Shown here in pieces: positions 14,901 through 27,500 of a stretch of 64,000 bases of DNA; within the stretch, counting starts at the first letter, position 1, and every line of letters starts with the position of its first letter. This DNA comes from Cardiocondyla obscurior. Lineage: Eukaryota; Arthropoda; Insecta; Hymenoptera; Formicidae. A program made the position numbers and the translations under genes. The stretch is from assembly GCF_019399895.1 (NCBI RefSeq), contig NC_091880.1:3100001-3164000 (forward strand). The letters run 5' to 3'. The notes below the pieces were generated by a model that saw only the letters and a list, made by a program, of their open reading frames with translations, had not been told where the DNA came from and did no database searches.

Positions 14901-17900
14901 TAAACGTGGGCAAACGCGATCGACAACTGAAACCCATGATTATCTGTTAGTAAATTAATAAACCGGCTGATAAATATCATCGCGTATAATCAATTATATA
15001 ATCCTAGCGTATTGCGGGAGGGTAGAATAAATTTTGTCGGGATATATGCTCCTTTCGTTTACGCAGTACAATGTAAAGCAGTAATGTGCAAAGTGGATGT
15101 ACGTAGCCGGCAAAGGAAAAATTCCCGATTGACGAAAACGCGCCGGTGCACAATGAAAGTCATAAAATATTCCACCGCTGGGAGAACGCCGGGCTCTCCC
15201 CGATGTAGCAACATATTTCCCACGTTTGATCGATAAGGGAAACTATACAGGAGGTAACGTGGTTACAAAGCTTTATGAAGTACCTGCGACCGAGAAACTA
15301 AATGATTGCTTATCAAGTACTGAAAATAATTTTTTTTCCCCTTTTTTTTCTCTCTCTCTCTCTCTCTCTTTCTCGTGGAGTAAGTCTTTCATCGCGGATT
15401 CGATGCAACTGCATCGGTTTGCGATTTGAAAATAAAAATAACGCTATTAAATTTTTAATTAAAGAGTTTCGACGTCTGCGGTGGAATCGAATTTTGTAAA
15501 TACGTCGAGCATTATCAAATTTCAGTATAACCGTCATAAATCGAAGATCTTTTTAGAGATGCAAATTAATTAAGTCGTAAGCGAGAACTATCTCAACTCG
15601 ACGGCCCGCTGAATTAACGATAAAGCTATTAATTATCGCAATGTAGCAATTGTTAATAAAGCTTGATAAAATGTTCGATGACGATCACTTCGGTCATAGT
15701 ACTATTAATATCGTTCGAATTATTGTAATTGCAAACGGATAATAACGCGGCAAAAGTGGCGATGCTCCAAAAACGTGTGTCAATATTTAATTCACCGGCA
15801 TTTTAACATAAAATTCTTGATAGAGCTTTGCTTCGCGGGAGATTTTATCGGCCGGCGTTCGGCCGCGTGCGATTTATTAAATTAAATTCGACTTGGCTCC
15901 GATGTACAACGGCGTATTGTTATCGGCACAATCGACGCCGGAGAAAGTTTTATCGGATACCGTATTTATACACGGCACACAAAAGCGTCGCGCTAGCAAT
16001 CACTTCTGTATTTATGTCGGCGCAACGGTACAAATGAGTCTATCGCTGATTTATGGTGCGATATCGCGTGAAGAAATGGCACGGTAATGCATACTTGCCG
16101 AGGCCGCGTGTGACGCCTTAACGTTATTTTACCGCGAAGGGGGAAAGGGGTGTGCGCGCTTCGAAATATTTGAGACGTTAAAAAACGCGGTTGATGCGTC
16201 GACATATTTCGAACGGCTTGATCGATCGCGGTTTATCGGGCAACACGGTTACCCGTTATACGGTTATGGCGCAACAAGAATGCGCGGACAGGTCGAATGA
16301 AGCTCGCGGGGTTGCACGCGGGAAGGGGGGGAGGGTATGATGGCTGCTGTGGCACTGCATGTGGATATACTGAGTAGTTCGTGCCGATCGAGCGTGAAAA
16401 ACGCATCGGCGCGCAATAAAAGCCGCGATACGTCCGAAAGCGCGATGCGCTAAAAGGCGAGACCGGCGCGACTCTGTATCCCGCGGCAGCTTTTATCGCC
16501 CAGCCGGGCGTGAGAGCTGCATTGATCGCATATCAGTTGGTATCACGTTCGACACTTTTATGGAAAGTAATGCGCGGCTTGGAAAAAAAAGGAAAAAAAA
16601 AAAAAAAAGAAAAATAGAGACGCGACGTCGAATTTTTCTTCACGGTATTTATCCGTTAAACGATTGGAATTCTTTCTTTTTATTTTTATTTTTTTTTTTG
16701 TTGCCCCCTCGCAGGGAACGCCAGCACCGAAAATGGCATAAATGCCAACAGAAATTTTCATCGTCCATAACAATTTCGCTGGTTTTAACGGGAACGGAAT
16801 TGCTACGAGCGTGAAAAATATTATACGCCGTCGAATTGTAATGTTGAGGCTGCTAATGAACCGAATAAAGGTAATATGTACGTACCTCATTTTGCTGATT
16901 GTCATTATAGATTTGCCGGTACGTCGGATAATTCGTCGATTGATTATTCGTTTGTATTGTCTCACCGTTTTCAATTACATTTACATTTAGCGCCTATCCT
17001 TTGCGCGAGATTGTGTGCAATAATAAAATAGGCATTACGTTACGTGACATTTTTATTCGAACATGGTTTATCATGTTAAGTACATAGTTCCAAGCTTATT
17101 GTGTTTGACCATCTCGCACAATTTCACGAATCGCCCCGCCGAGACAAGTCGATCCCACTATATCCACGTAGGCGAACGTATCTCGGAGAAAAAAAATTTC
17201 CCACGAAATGAATAGTCGATGCGTCACGATCGCTGGCGCTTAGGAGCGAGCGGAGAGCGACGGGGATATGCGGTGCAAGCTCGGTAATTTGTAACTCGAA
17301 ATTACATTTTAATGCAAAATAAAGAAAAAGAAAGAAAGAAAAAAAAAGAGACGCACTACGTTAAAACAAGTCTACTCGATATAAATAGTACCGGCGATTA
17401 AAATAAAACGTCGGGACTTTATCGCAAGGGATCGTAAATAATATAAATCACAGAACAGTCGCAATAACGGTCGGATGAAAACAATTAAATTAGCTCTATA
17501 GCAAGTAAATTTCCCCTAAACAGAAACTTTCGCCGGAGTCGCTCGAAAAACACTCGGCGATAGCCAGTTTCCAGCAAAAGAGGAGCGCCGTAGGAACCCC
17601 GAACTTTCGACTTTACGTTCGTTCACGCTGTTCGCGCGGAGAAGGGAGAAAAGTCCGAGAAGGCGAGAGTGTAACAGGTGGCACGTTCACCCCCTCGGTC
17701 ACCCTCCCCTTATGCTCCCCTCCCCCCTCGCAGTTTGCCCCGCGCTCTTCTTCTCGACGACGCGCGATTCAACTACGAGCCCGGTCGGGGCTGTGCCACG
17801 TCGTCATTATTGACCCGTTCCTCCCACGGCGAAGGGGTTTACTAACCCCGGTCGTCTCTTGGTGCCGAATGAATTCCCGTTCACGGTCGATCAAGAACCG

Positions 17901-18013
17901 CCCGGCAAGTCCCCGAGACTCGCTCGCGCGCCGCTTCTTCGTAATAAAGTTCGACCCGCCTCTTGTATACACGGCGCGCCCGCGGAATAGAGATTGCGTT
18001 CTTCCGCAGCCGG
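11979..18013. other. No supported gene
   Basis: Unassigned DNA. An acceptor-like site at 12437 (cttaaatttcag) is followed by about 76 open codons ending at TGA, with no donor. A strong acceptor on the minus strand at about 14232 (T-rich, then tttag) leads into about 50 open codons. Neither could be tied to a gene. The part at 14280-15000 is very AT-rich. Confidence 0.55.
15349..15373. repeat. CT microsatellite
   Basis: A run of TC dinucleotides next to a T tract. Confidence 0.9.
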
Positions 18014-18082
18014 ACGAGAGAGTGAGAGAGAGAGAAAGAAAGAGAAAGAGAGAGAGAAAGAGAGTTAGAAGAGAGGAAGAGA
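18014..18082. repeat. GA-rich microsatellite
   Basis: An imperfect GA/GAAA repeat of about 70 bases. It explains the Arg/Glu-rich translation of the open frames here. Confidence 0.9.
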
Positions 18083-18124
18083 ACGCCGCGAGAGAACTCG
18101 AAGACCTCGGCACTGCGGAACAAT

Positions 18125-18220
18125 TTTATACTTCAAAATGTAATACGCCGTGCGTATGCGGTCGGTGCGGTAAACGCCCCCGAACGTTCCATTATACTTC
18201 GAAATGTAATATGCGCCGTA
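18125..18220 (+). repeat. Two-copy 66-base-spaced imperfect repeat
   Basis: The motif tatacttcaaaatgtaat (18127) recurs as tatacttcgaaatgtaat (18193), 66 bases apart. Both copies are followed by an ACGCCG/GCGCCG-type sequence. In one open frame it reads YTSKCN twice, 22 codons apart. The frame itself passes through a GA microsatellite and is not a supported gene. Confidence 0.55.
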
Positions 18221-18778
18221 ATCCCGCAATGGATATCATCGTTTCTGCGACGGTACGTTTTCCAAAAGGGTTGGTTTTTAGAAGCCCGTCGTGAGAATAA
18301 TATTATCGTATTTTTTAAACGACAGGAAGTTCCGAACCGGAAACGTTAACGTTACAGTCTCTCGCGATGGATATTCTTTCTCTCTCTCTCTTTCTCTCAA
18401 GTTGTTCGAAACGCTGCGGAAGGGTCTGCGCGAACATTCGTAGATTTCCACAATTTCAGCATATTTATATCCGTCGTCGCGTCTGAGACAACGTTCCCAG
18501 GTAAATTTCTCTCCTATCGTTCACCATCCGACGCCGACGCCATAATATTCCTCGCAGGATACCTCTTGTCGCGGAGAACGCGTATTTGGGTCGACTGGCT
18601 CGCAGAACATAATTTCACGACGCTCGGTATTTACCGTCGTCGACGGATGTTGAAATATTCATGAAACGAACGTCGCCGTCGCGCTCGCCGTACGTTTCCC
18701 CGCTCGCTCCCAGTAGCAGTCTCCCTCTCGATGGTCCCTATTGTCTACCCTGTGTTACACGCGCACATCTTCTCTTAC

Positions 18779-18868
18779 CTCTTCATCATCTACGTCATCA
18801 CGCACGCCTGGACTTGGGCCCGGAAAAGGTGCTCCCCGCGATCGCGAGTGCTCGTTCTTCCTGGACAT
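18779..18868 (-). CDS. Candidate first coding exon, 30 codons, acidic end
   Basis: The ATG at 18868 has an in-frame TAA four codons upstream and exactly 30 codons up to a consensus donor (GATGAAGAG then gtaaga) in phase 0. The peptide starts MSRKNEHSRSRGAPFPG and ends VRDDVDDEE, which is hydrophilic and typical of a protein's N-terminus. Continuing exons should lie at lower coordinates, but I could not find one I trust. The opposite strand is also open over this region, so chance remains possible. Confidence 0.3.
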
Positions 18869-21800
18869 CACGCCTGCTCGTTAATAGTATTCCTCTTTCG
18901 ACGAGCTCGCCGCACACACATGCACGTACATAACAGAGGCGCACACACGCACACATACGCATACACGCGAGAAGAAGCTAAGCTCACGCGACCTCCGTCG
19001 TTCCTTCGTGGAAGAGATTGACAGCGCAATTATCGCGCGGTTTCTCTCGTTGACACGCTCCCTTCGCGAGAAAACCGGAGAGAATAGAGCAGAGCATATT
19101 CGGTTTCTTTTTTTTTTCCCCTTTTTCTTTTTCCGCCCTTTTCTTTTCGAATCGACATCGTTCGCGCCGCACTTATTCGCTATTTACAAAAGTTACACGT
19201 GCCGCGTCGCGCGCGGGAATGTGGCGACGGTGTGTCGAGGTCTATGTAGGAGACTTTCTATCTTAAGAACGAAGTGTTTCGTTTACCTATCTCAATCTAG
19301 ACCTCGTAACATGTCTTTCTTGTCTCTTTCTCTCTTTTTTAACCGCGTGTCTCCTGCATCCCCGAGCGTTTGTCGAAACGACGAACCTGCGAACGTCGCG
19401 TGCGTGCGATACCTTCGAGGAGATACGCTCGTCGGGAGAAAAAGCCATCCTTTGTACATCGTCGAATGGGAAAGAACTCGCGGCGTTTTATGCAACACTA
19501 CAATTAGCACTCTCGTACAAATTCTTTATAATATAACGGTACTAGTGGAAGTAACAGCGAAACGCAATCACACCTATCACAAGTTATACACACATAAAAA
19601 GCGTTGCACCGCTCCCCTACTTAGGCCAACGATATTTGTCTCTGTCGTTTCTCGACAAGCGCTATTTAATTTATAAAATGCTAGCTCGAATCTTTAATAA
19701 GTTATCTCGATTAATATCTAGTGCACTTTCACGTTTCTCGCGCTTACTTCGCTGTATCTCTTTTTTTTTTTTTTTTTTTTTTTATACAAAAGCTTCGTGA
19801 TAAGACTGATGCAACGTTTTTCTCCGGTGTGTATAGCGTGAAATGCACGCGACTAATTACAATCTTTGCTCATCACGTAACGCGGCAACGCGAAATGAAT
19901 CGTATGTCAATAATTGTGTATCGGTATTAAACAAATTCTGGGTTATTTAAATAGTTGAATAAATTGACTCGGCCAGAAAGTACTTAGTCGTATCAACATC
20001 GATTTTGACGTCGCAGTGACGATAAATAATTGCCGTCGAAATATCGATTGATACTTTTCTCATCTTTAACCTTTTTAACAATGACTTTTATGTTAATTAG
20101 GCAATTACGAATATTTATGATAGATTTCCGTTGTCTCTCGGTCGTGAATTTTTTATCGGCCTGATATTCTACTAGTCGGAAGGTAATAAAAGTGCTGTTG
20201 AAATATCTATAACTATACAGTTAAATTAAAAATAACTATAACGAGATGACAAAAGTGTCAGGTAGTAATTGACGTTTATCAATCATTTATCGGCGCAGCG
20301 ACATCGAATTGTTATTAAATCAACTTCGATTCGACTAATTATTTCTGGTTGGGAAACATTCGTGCAGCCCTGATTTAGTGAAAAATTAAATGAATTTAAT
20401 TGTTCTCGATTTGCAAATTTTATTCTATTAATTGTCCTCGGCGATATTAGAGATTCGAAACGAATTCGGCAAATAATGCAAATCGTATCGACAGCGGCAA
20501 TGGTTTAAAAATACTGCAGCCGCATCCTATTACAGATTAATCGAATTGTAAATCTTGTCTAAATAATGACTGGCAATACGCCGTGGTATATTGATAGATC
20601 GAGAGAATTTGTATGAGCATCATTAAAGAAATATATTTATGATAGTTACCGGCATTGCGACTTCTCAGCCCCAGAATTGGAATTCGCTCGATCATTAGGC
20701 AAGCGCCTAATTAGCGCGTCCACACGCTTGATGATTAGGCGATTTATCTCGGGTGGTAATTAACGTTGCCATTATTAGCATGTTAGGCTCGTTAAACTCT
20801 GCCCGTACTATTAATCAAGAATTATATTATACAAATCGGGATTTCGTAAAGCTAATTTTGAGGCAATCGAGATAATCGGTAAATGTCGCGTCAACAGTAT
20901 CGTTCGGGGCGTCCAGAAATTTTAATTAGCACGGGGGAGTCACCGGTCCGAGGTTATTTTCTATTAACGGCGGTAGAGAATTGATTAAAAGCACTTCCGC
21001 TCGCGAAACTTTTACGTGCTTGTTCCTGGCGATTTTTGCACATATTCAATTCTCGACCCACGCGCCCGACGAGGACGGAGATAATTTGTCGGACGATGCA
21101 TACCACGACGAATAAATCAGCCACAGCGGAGTCAAGAATCGCTAATTTGTTCGTAACACGCGATGACGCGTGTCCGAGTCGTTGAGAAATCGACTTTTTC
21201 TACTTTAGTTGGACGGTTTCTCTCTGACTTTCCCTTTTTCTTTTTCTTTTTTTCTTCCGTTAACGTTTCCGTCACATCTCCTACGTCCAATAAATTTCTT
21301 TGTACACGCTTGCTTCGTTCCTACTTTAGAGACAAAGAATCTCGAAATCGAGAGACGATACTTGGCTCGCGAAATATTCGTAAGCAATTAAGGATATATC
21401 GTTATCGATCGTTAAAAATATAACATTGATAATTTGATGAATAAAAAGCACCGTCGTATTGCGACGTCGAGATGTTGCAAGCGGGAGAGCGAGACATAAC
21501 CTGATGCGCGCACGTACCTTTTTACGCGAAATATTATCTTGATTAAAAATGTAAAATATGGAGATACAAAATATGTAACTAATTAAGATCTATTTACGAG
21601 AGAGACCGAGAACTCATAATTTACGTAAATTAATGCACGTGGCCCGGAGTGAGAGAAGCGTTGGACATTTCTTCGTATTTTTTTCACTGAGCGTTACGTC
21701 CGCTGTTCTTCGAGATAGCTCGCGTATTAGTTATTACGCGGCATAAAACAGATTCGCGAAGAAAATTGCGATAATTTGTGTGATTTGTGGGATGATCGCA

Positions 21801-22437
21801 GAAATAAAACGTCAAGAGAGACAAATATAAATACGTAAGAATATCTACGTAATTTGTTCGGGGCACGCGAAAATACGTGCGTGACCGACGGGAATTCCAT
21901 TTTTCTCGTTTGCTTCGCCCGTAGTTTTCCTTAATTTTACGTTTCGCCGTGCTCATTCGTCTCAACACACTAACTCCGTTCGATTTTCAAGGGAAAGGTT
22001 CGCAGTCAAAAATACTTTATGGTTCCTTCGCGTAATTGTATTGTAATTTTTCTTTTTTTTCTCCCCTTTTTTTATTTTGTAGACATTTGCAAGAAAGTTC
22101 TTTTAAGGCATAAAACGCAAGTATAAATTATGACGATAAAGAGGAATAAAATAAAATTTTTGCCGCGCAGGGATTTTGAACGCTTCCGTCAAAGCTTTCC
22201 CGAAATGCGACGCGCCCGTGTAGAGGTCTTGGCTCGGCATTCTCTCGATCTACAATACGAACTTTGCGATACCACCATTCGTTATTTGTCGCAGCATTTC
22301 GCGTCGTAGTTACACAGCTCTATCTTTCCGTACGATTACTTGTAAAAAAATTCAGTGCCACTTTACCACCCTTAATGGACGCATTTTTATATTCGATCGC
22401 GGCCACAGGCACTCAGCGTACTCTCAATATCGTCACT
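18869..22437. other. No supported gene
   Basis: Unassigned DNA. A 222-codon plus-strand frame at 19008-19676 is helped by pyrimidine-rich low complexity and has no start context, splice sites or recognisable domain. 20000-21100 is AT-rich and shows nothing. Confidence 0.6.
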
Positions 22438-22721
22438 TCACCCTTGTTTCCCAACACGACGTTGTCGAGTGAAGACGAGCCGCGCCACCGGACGCACTTG
22501 AGCGTGATGTTTCTTGAAGTGGTTTCGGGGCCGACTGAATAATTCCCATCGAAATCGTTGTTCGGCCAGCTGCCTCCGCATTGGCACGTGATGGATCTCT
22601 TGTTCGGACGATTCCTCATCGCTGCCATCGTGATTATCGACGACAACGCTGCGATCGTCATTGTCAACGTCGCTATCGGTCTCCGGGAAGTGATGGGCCG
22701 CGATGGCTAGGTCGCCAGACT
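22438..22721 (-). CDS. Candidate terminal exon with an acidic stretch then a basic tail
   Basis: After a fair acceptor (catttcccgcgtgttacag) the exon starts with two bases completing a codon, then gives 93 codons and TGA. It begins SGDLAIAAHHFPETDSD. An Asp/Glu/Ser-rich stretch follows (DNHDGSDEESSEQEIHH), then a basic His/Arg-rich tail ending RRVGKQG. A second minus-strand frame is also open over most of the exon and carries CQCGG and an N-glycosylation-type NIT, so the true frame is not certain. Its phase would fit the candidate exon at 32429-32298, whose last base would complete a Glu codon. No homology recognised. Confidence 0.32.
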
Positions 22722-24308
22722 CTGTAACACGCGGGAAATGTCTCATTAAATATATTTGTCAAAGCCGGCAAAGTGGATTCGTTCGATCGTTTCGTAAAGG
22801 ATAACAAATTCAATGACTAATCTGTCTAAGAGACAATAAACGTTAACGAGGAAGAAAAGAAAAAAAAAAAGAAAAAAATCATCGTTAGCGCTTTTCGGGT
22901 GGGACAATACTACTTTCGGCATTTTAACCTTTCTCTCTTCCTTCACCGGACCATTAGCCCATTTTTCTGCTTGATGTGACTAACGGCGCGTCAGCCCATT
23001 CGGATGTTACGCACAAAGTGCCGACGTTGACTCGTCGCGACGCGGTTATTAGGGCACTTCTCTCTCTTCCTCCCTATTCTTGCAATACGGCGATTGCGTG
23101 AAATTTCACGGCCGTGAAACGATTACCGGCGTTTTATTGTTGGGGAATATTAAAACTCGATATTGCAAAAGCCGTAAGAACTCTCACTTTTGCGGAGTAT
23201 GAATTAATCATAGAATATCTAAAGAGGATTCTTAGGAAAAACAGTTTAATGCATCGATGGATTGAATATGTTATACAAATGGCGTACGCTTTTTTTTTTC
23301 CCCCTCCCGTTCCTTCTTGTTTTCTCACCGTGATACAGTGAATTAATTGAGTTTCCCTGTTCCTCCATTTTTCTGCTATTTTTTAAGCAACGTATATTTT
23401 GGACAAAATTTGATTTGCAATTCTGTCTAGCGTCGATGGGAAAAAAGATCAAATTGACGAGATCGCCGCTAACAAGAGATTCAAGATTAATGAAATCGTC
23501 GAAACTGATGTTTGCAGAGGTTTCTCGTCGCCTATTTTTCTAACACGATAGCATTTGTCTTCATGTGAGAGGGATCAGGTTCATTCTTGTTCAATTGAAT
23601 TTGCAAGGGAATAAAAAAAAAAAATTTTTTTTTTGATAACCATATCTGTACGAAGTGCGTCAGAACGTGACTACCATACGTTCAGTTCACGATCGAAAAG
23701 TGCACGTAAATGACACCTATAAAAAAATTATATATCTCGATAATATCGAATCTCTTCAATTTTTCTATTCCATCGTTTCGTCCCGGCGCCATCAATAATT
23801 ACAATTAATTTTTTCTGAAGCTAACGAACGGTTCTCATTTTAATAGAAAGATAACGAACGAATTCTAATTATTGCGAACTGGCAATAAATAAATAGCGCC
23901 TCGTACCCGCCTATTTTTCGGTAAAAATCCCGCGAGTTTAAGCAACTATCGACTATATATTTGCGAAAATGAAAACTCGAACGGAATTCATCATCTACCG
24001 CTATAAAAGCGGATATCAAGCGGCAAGCTATAAAAATGAGACTTAACCCCCCAGAGGACGGCGGCGCCGGACGATTTTCCAATAACAATACGACCGTGGA
24101 ATGGCGACGCTATCTTTAATGATACTATTATATTATCCCTCGCACGAGCCCGTGTATAAAGATCGCCATTGCCGATCGCAATTTGCGCGATCACCGATAT
24201 TGCGCCCGAGCCGTTTCGCATCGTTGGATATTAACGTTGCAAATCGTTCCCTCCTCTGCTCGTCGTCTCTACTCTTCCAGCCCTATCTTCGTTTCTATCC
24301 TGTATAGA

Positions 24309-24366
24309 ACTCTCTCTCTCTCTCTCTCCCTCTCTCTCTTTCTCTCTCGCTTTGTCTTGCTCTCTC
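24309..24366. repeat. CT-rich microsatellite
   Basis: An interrupted CT repeat immediately beyond the stop of the candidate terminal exon at 24579-24385, so it would lie in that gene's 3' UTR. Confidence 0.9.
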
Positions 24367-24384
24367 TTGGGCTTCTCAGGGTTC

Positions 24385-24579
24385 TCAGTTAACCGAAGCT
24401 ATAGCTGTTCGAAGTTCTATCGGGGACTGTACGCAATCAGCTGCTAATTGGAGAATGATTGGAGGCGCCTCAACTGATAGTATCGCACCCCTAACTACCC
24501 CTACCGTTATATAACCACCAGTCAGTATAAATGCTCCCATAAATGCCAAAGCAAGCACATATATGCACCTCAAAGGATT
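24385..24579 (-). CDS. Candidate terminal exon of the two-helix membrane protein
   Basis: After an acceptor-like stretch (ttattgtttatattgcg...gcgcag) this frame encodes 64 residues and a TGA. It starts NPLRC, continues with a strong membrane helix (IYVLALAFMGAFILTGGYITV) and ends QSPIELRTAIASVN. It begins in phase 0, matching the phase-0 end of 43876-43595. The joined product would be about 158 residues: a basic N-terminal tail, helix 1, a loop of about 17 residues containing KLEDI-NPLR, helix 2, and a 35-residue tail. A second AG five bases upstream (aacag) would shift the frame, so the exact acceptor is uncertain. The join spans about 19 kb and is inferred from phase and membrane topology, not from homology. 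Confidence 0.45.
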   Translation of the reverse strand, partial: NPLRCIYVLALAFMGAFILTGGYITVGVVRGAILSVEAPPIILQLAADCVQSPIELRTAIASVN

Positions 24580-27500
24580 CTGCGCTGTTACGCAATATAA
24601 ACAATAACTACTTCACTTATTTGCCGTCTTATGTTCGATATCAAGACAAACATCTATGTATTTTAACAAAATAATTAACTAATTATATTGATAACATACA
24701 GTCTTGATAGAAATAATTTTAAAATATTATTTAAAAAATTAATATCAATATTTTATAAAAACACGTTTGTTTTTTTTTTTTTATTTTTATTTTTCTTTTA
24801 TAAGTTTAGAAATTTAATGTTCGAGGAAAATAGACGATAAAAGTATCGGCATTAATGTGCATGCTGGTATTACTGATAGATCGTTTATGATGTCTATCGA
24901 GTCGCGCTATTTTATCTATTTATGAAACTCTTCTTCCCGGCTAGAGTCGGGATGCTTTTATTTCGACGGGAAATGCGGGTCAGCCGACGATCGCGAGTTT
25001 TTGCGTTGCGCCGCATGGGAGAAAAGTCCAATTATACGTTTCCACATACGAGCTGGTTATTAAAGGAACACGTTTAAAATAGGGATAAAAAAACGATAAG
25101 GGGGGGGACCTATGATGAAAACGAGAAACTAAGATGCAAATAATGGTAATGTAATTTTAGTACTTCACATCGTAGAAATCTGAAACGCGCAGCGAAAAGT
25201 TACTCTTTAAGCTTCCGGATGAATATTAAAAGGTGGAAATCGCAAACTCGTTATAGAAACACTTAGATTAGGAACCATGTCCCTTCGGTTTTAAATTCTC
25301 GAGTGTTCCTATTATTCACGTTGAGTTAATAATATATTATATAACTATTTATAAATCAATAACAAAAGTCTTTTTGGAAGTTACACGCGTTAGTTGTCGA
25401 CGGTAATCACATTTGCGTGCGTCATTTCGCAGGTAATTTGTGGAATCTTTGAAATGACTTGGCACGCTCTTGCCGCGGAACGGAAATATAAGAAAATAAA
25501 ACGTGACGTTTTACATTTATTTTCGTTACACGTGTTCAAACTTCAGCTTCGCTGACGTTAGAAGCACATGGAGGGTTAATAATTGATCAGTCTCACTTTC
25601 TCGAAACGAGGGGCTCGTAAAACTAATTTCCGTATTTTCGCGAATACGTCGACGAACGAGCATCAACGTCGATTACCACCGGGAGGGTCGACGAGGGGAT
25701 TATTCGCACCCTTGACAAAGTTGCTTTTGTTGGTTTTGTTCGCTATAATTCAGCACTTAAGCCAGGATATTATCTTAATATAGCCTATTTTGAATATATC
25801 TCCCTAACAATTGTAATAACTATTTAAAAAAAATAAATAAGTTGACGTTATTAATGACTACTTGGAAAGTGTGTATTAGTAATGTCGAGAGTGACCGTTA
25901 TTGAGCAGAATTGATAAAATTAATGTTTGAGGTAATTTTAGTTTATGTAAAAAGCGTTAACTTTGTCTAACAATAAGATGTACGAAAAAGGTTTCTTTCC
26001 CGTTAGCCTATAGCACAAACAAAGTGTAAGAGAAAACCTATTTGCGTGAGTCTGATAATCTCGTGCAATTCCTTTTTCTAGCACAATTCCCTAACAAAAC
26101 ATATATAGCTATAACAGCGAGAACACGCAACAGTGGCTAGCGAAGTTATTCCTTCTTGTCATTCTTTCAACACTTTCATTTTTTTTTTTTTTTTTTTGAG
26201 CGCACTCGTGTTATGAATAGACGCATTCTCTTCTCGAGATTCGCATTTTTTTTTTTGACAAAAATTTTGCAACTCGTTGATAAAACCTCTACTTTTGCAC
26301 AGTAATTTTGGTAGCTTGATCATGAAAAAATCATGAATTTCTTTGTAATGAAGGGTTAAAGAATGTTCCGAATTTTTAATTAAACGAACATAATATACTG
26401 GTTTCAGCCGCAATATTAATAAAAATTTAATAGATACCTTATAAAATTGTAGTTGGAAAATTAATTTGATAGCAAACTAGTACGTTTAAAAAGATATGTC
26501 CGGCAAGCAGTAAAATCTTCAGAAAACGATATATCGTGATCGATAGATTGAAAGTTGTTCAACTTTACTAAGTCGAAACTGGATACGAAAGTTCACGGGA
26601 AAAGGTACTTTCAGGGAGGAATGTCATCTGCATCTTCCGCGGTCGTACAGAATGTCGAATACTCAGTTAAAATTTGTTCGAATTCGTTAGGCGAAGTTGA
26701 AAGTTCGGCGGTGACTTGGCAAATTGCAACGCCAGAACGAGTTTCGATTCCGGTTTCGTCTGCTTCGCGAGATAAGTATTTCCCCGTGAGTTTCGCGCGA
26801 TCCCTCATAACGTTTTAGATCTCTAAAATCAATAGACATCTCGTGTCCGTCGAAATAAAGTTTTATGATATAATTTAGTGATAAAGAAATAAAAAAAAAA
26901 AAATAAAAAAAAAAGGCGGAGAATAATTAAACACAGCCGAGAATAATGAAGATAAATATAAGAGAAATTAATACCGTTACAAAAATTAATCCGTTATTTT
27001 ATTACAAATGACATCGAGATAGTTATTTCAAAATTCATTCGAAATTACCGCAAGCCATTAATGATATTAGCTTAATACGGGCGCATCTCCAAACGGCATT
27101 TGCGGAACGTTTTGAGGTCTTATTCGATATGGAAAATGTCTTCGGGAATACCACGGAAACATCGTCGAGGAAAATCGAGGTGGCGACAATATGAGAATAC
27201 GGCGCCGACCGTGAGTACGTGTAACAAGGTTTCATGAGGGCGATAGCGTATATACGGTGTCGTGATGCCATCCCCCCAGGATTCCGCGGGGTGGAATTGT
27301 GTTGAGGTGGCAAAAGGGTAAGGGGACAGCAAGATACGACGAGAAGGCTGCGGCTACGGATATAACCGAGCAGATAACACGTTTAGCCCCCTGCAGATGG
27401 GGATCGTTTAATTGCCCAAATTGGTATCGCGTCGCGCTTAAAGTCGGCCCACTCTCGGCTCGAAACCGTGCACGGGGTGTCGACCCCTTTAAAGGTCCTT

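Noticed and set aside
16886..16994. Possible minus-strand exon ending QIYNDNQQNE before a gtacgt donor
   Set aside because: On recounting bases across the region, the frame meets a TAA after about 32 codons upstream and does not reach the tag acceptor.
17869..18294. 141-codon plus-strand frame with Cys-rich YTSKCN repeats
   Set aside because: The middle is translated GA microsatellite. The Cys pattern comes from the local duplication, and no start context or splice site supports it.
19008..19676. 222-codon plus-strand frame
   Set aside because: It is rich in Phe/Leu/Ser from pyrimidine tracts, without splice signals, a start context or a recognisable family.
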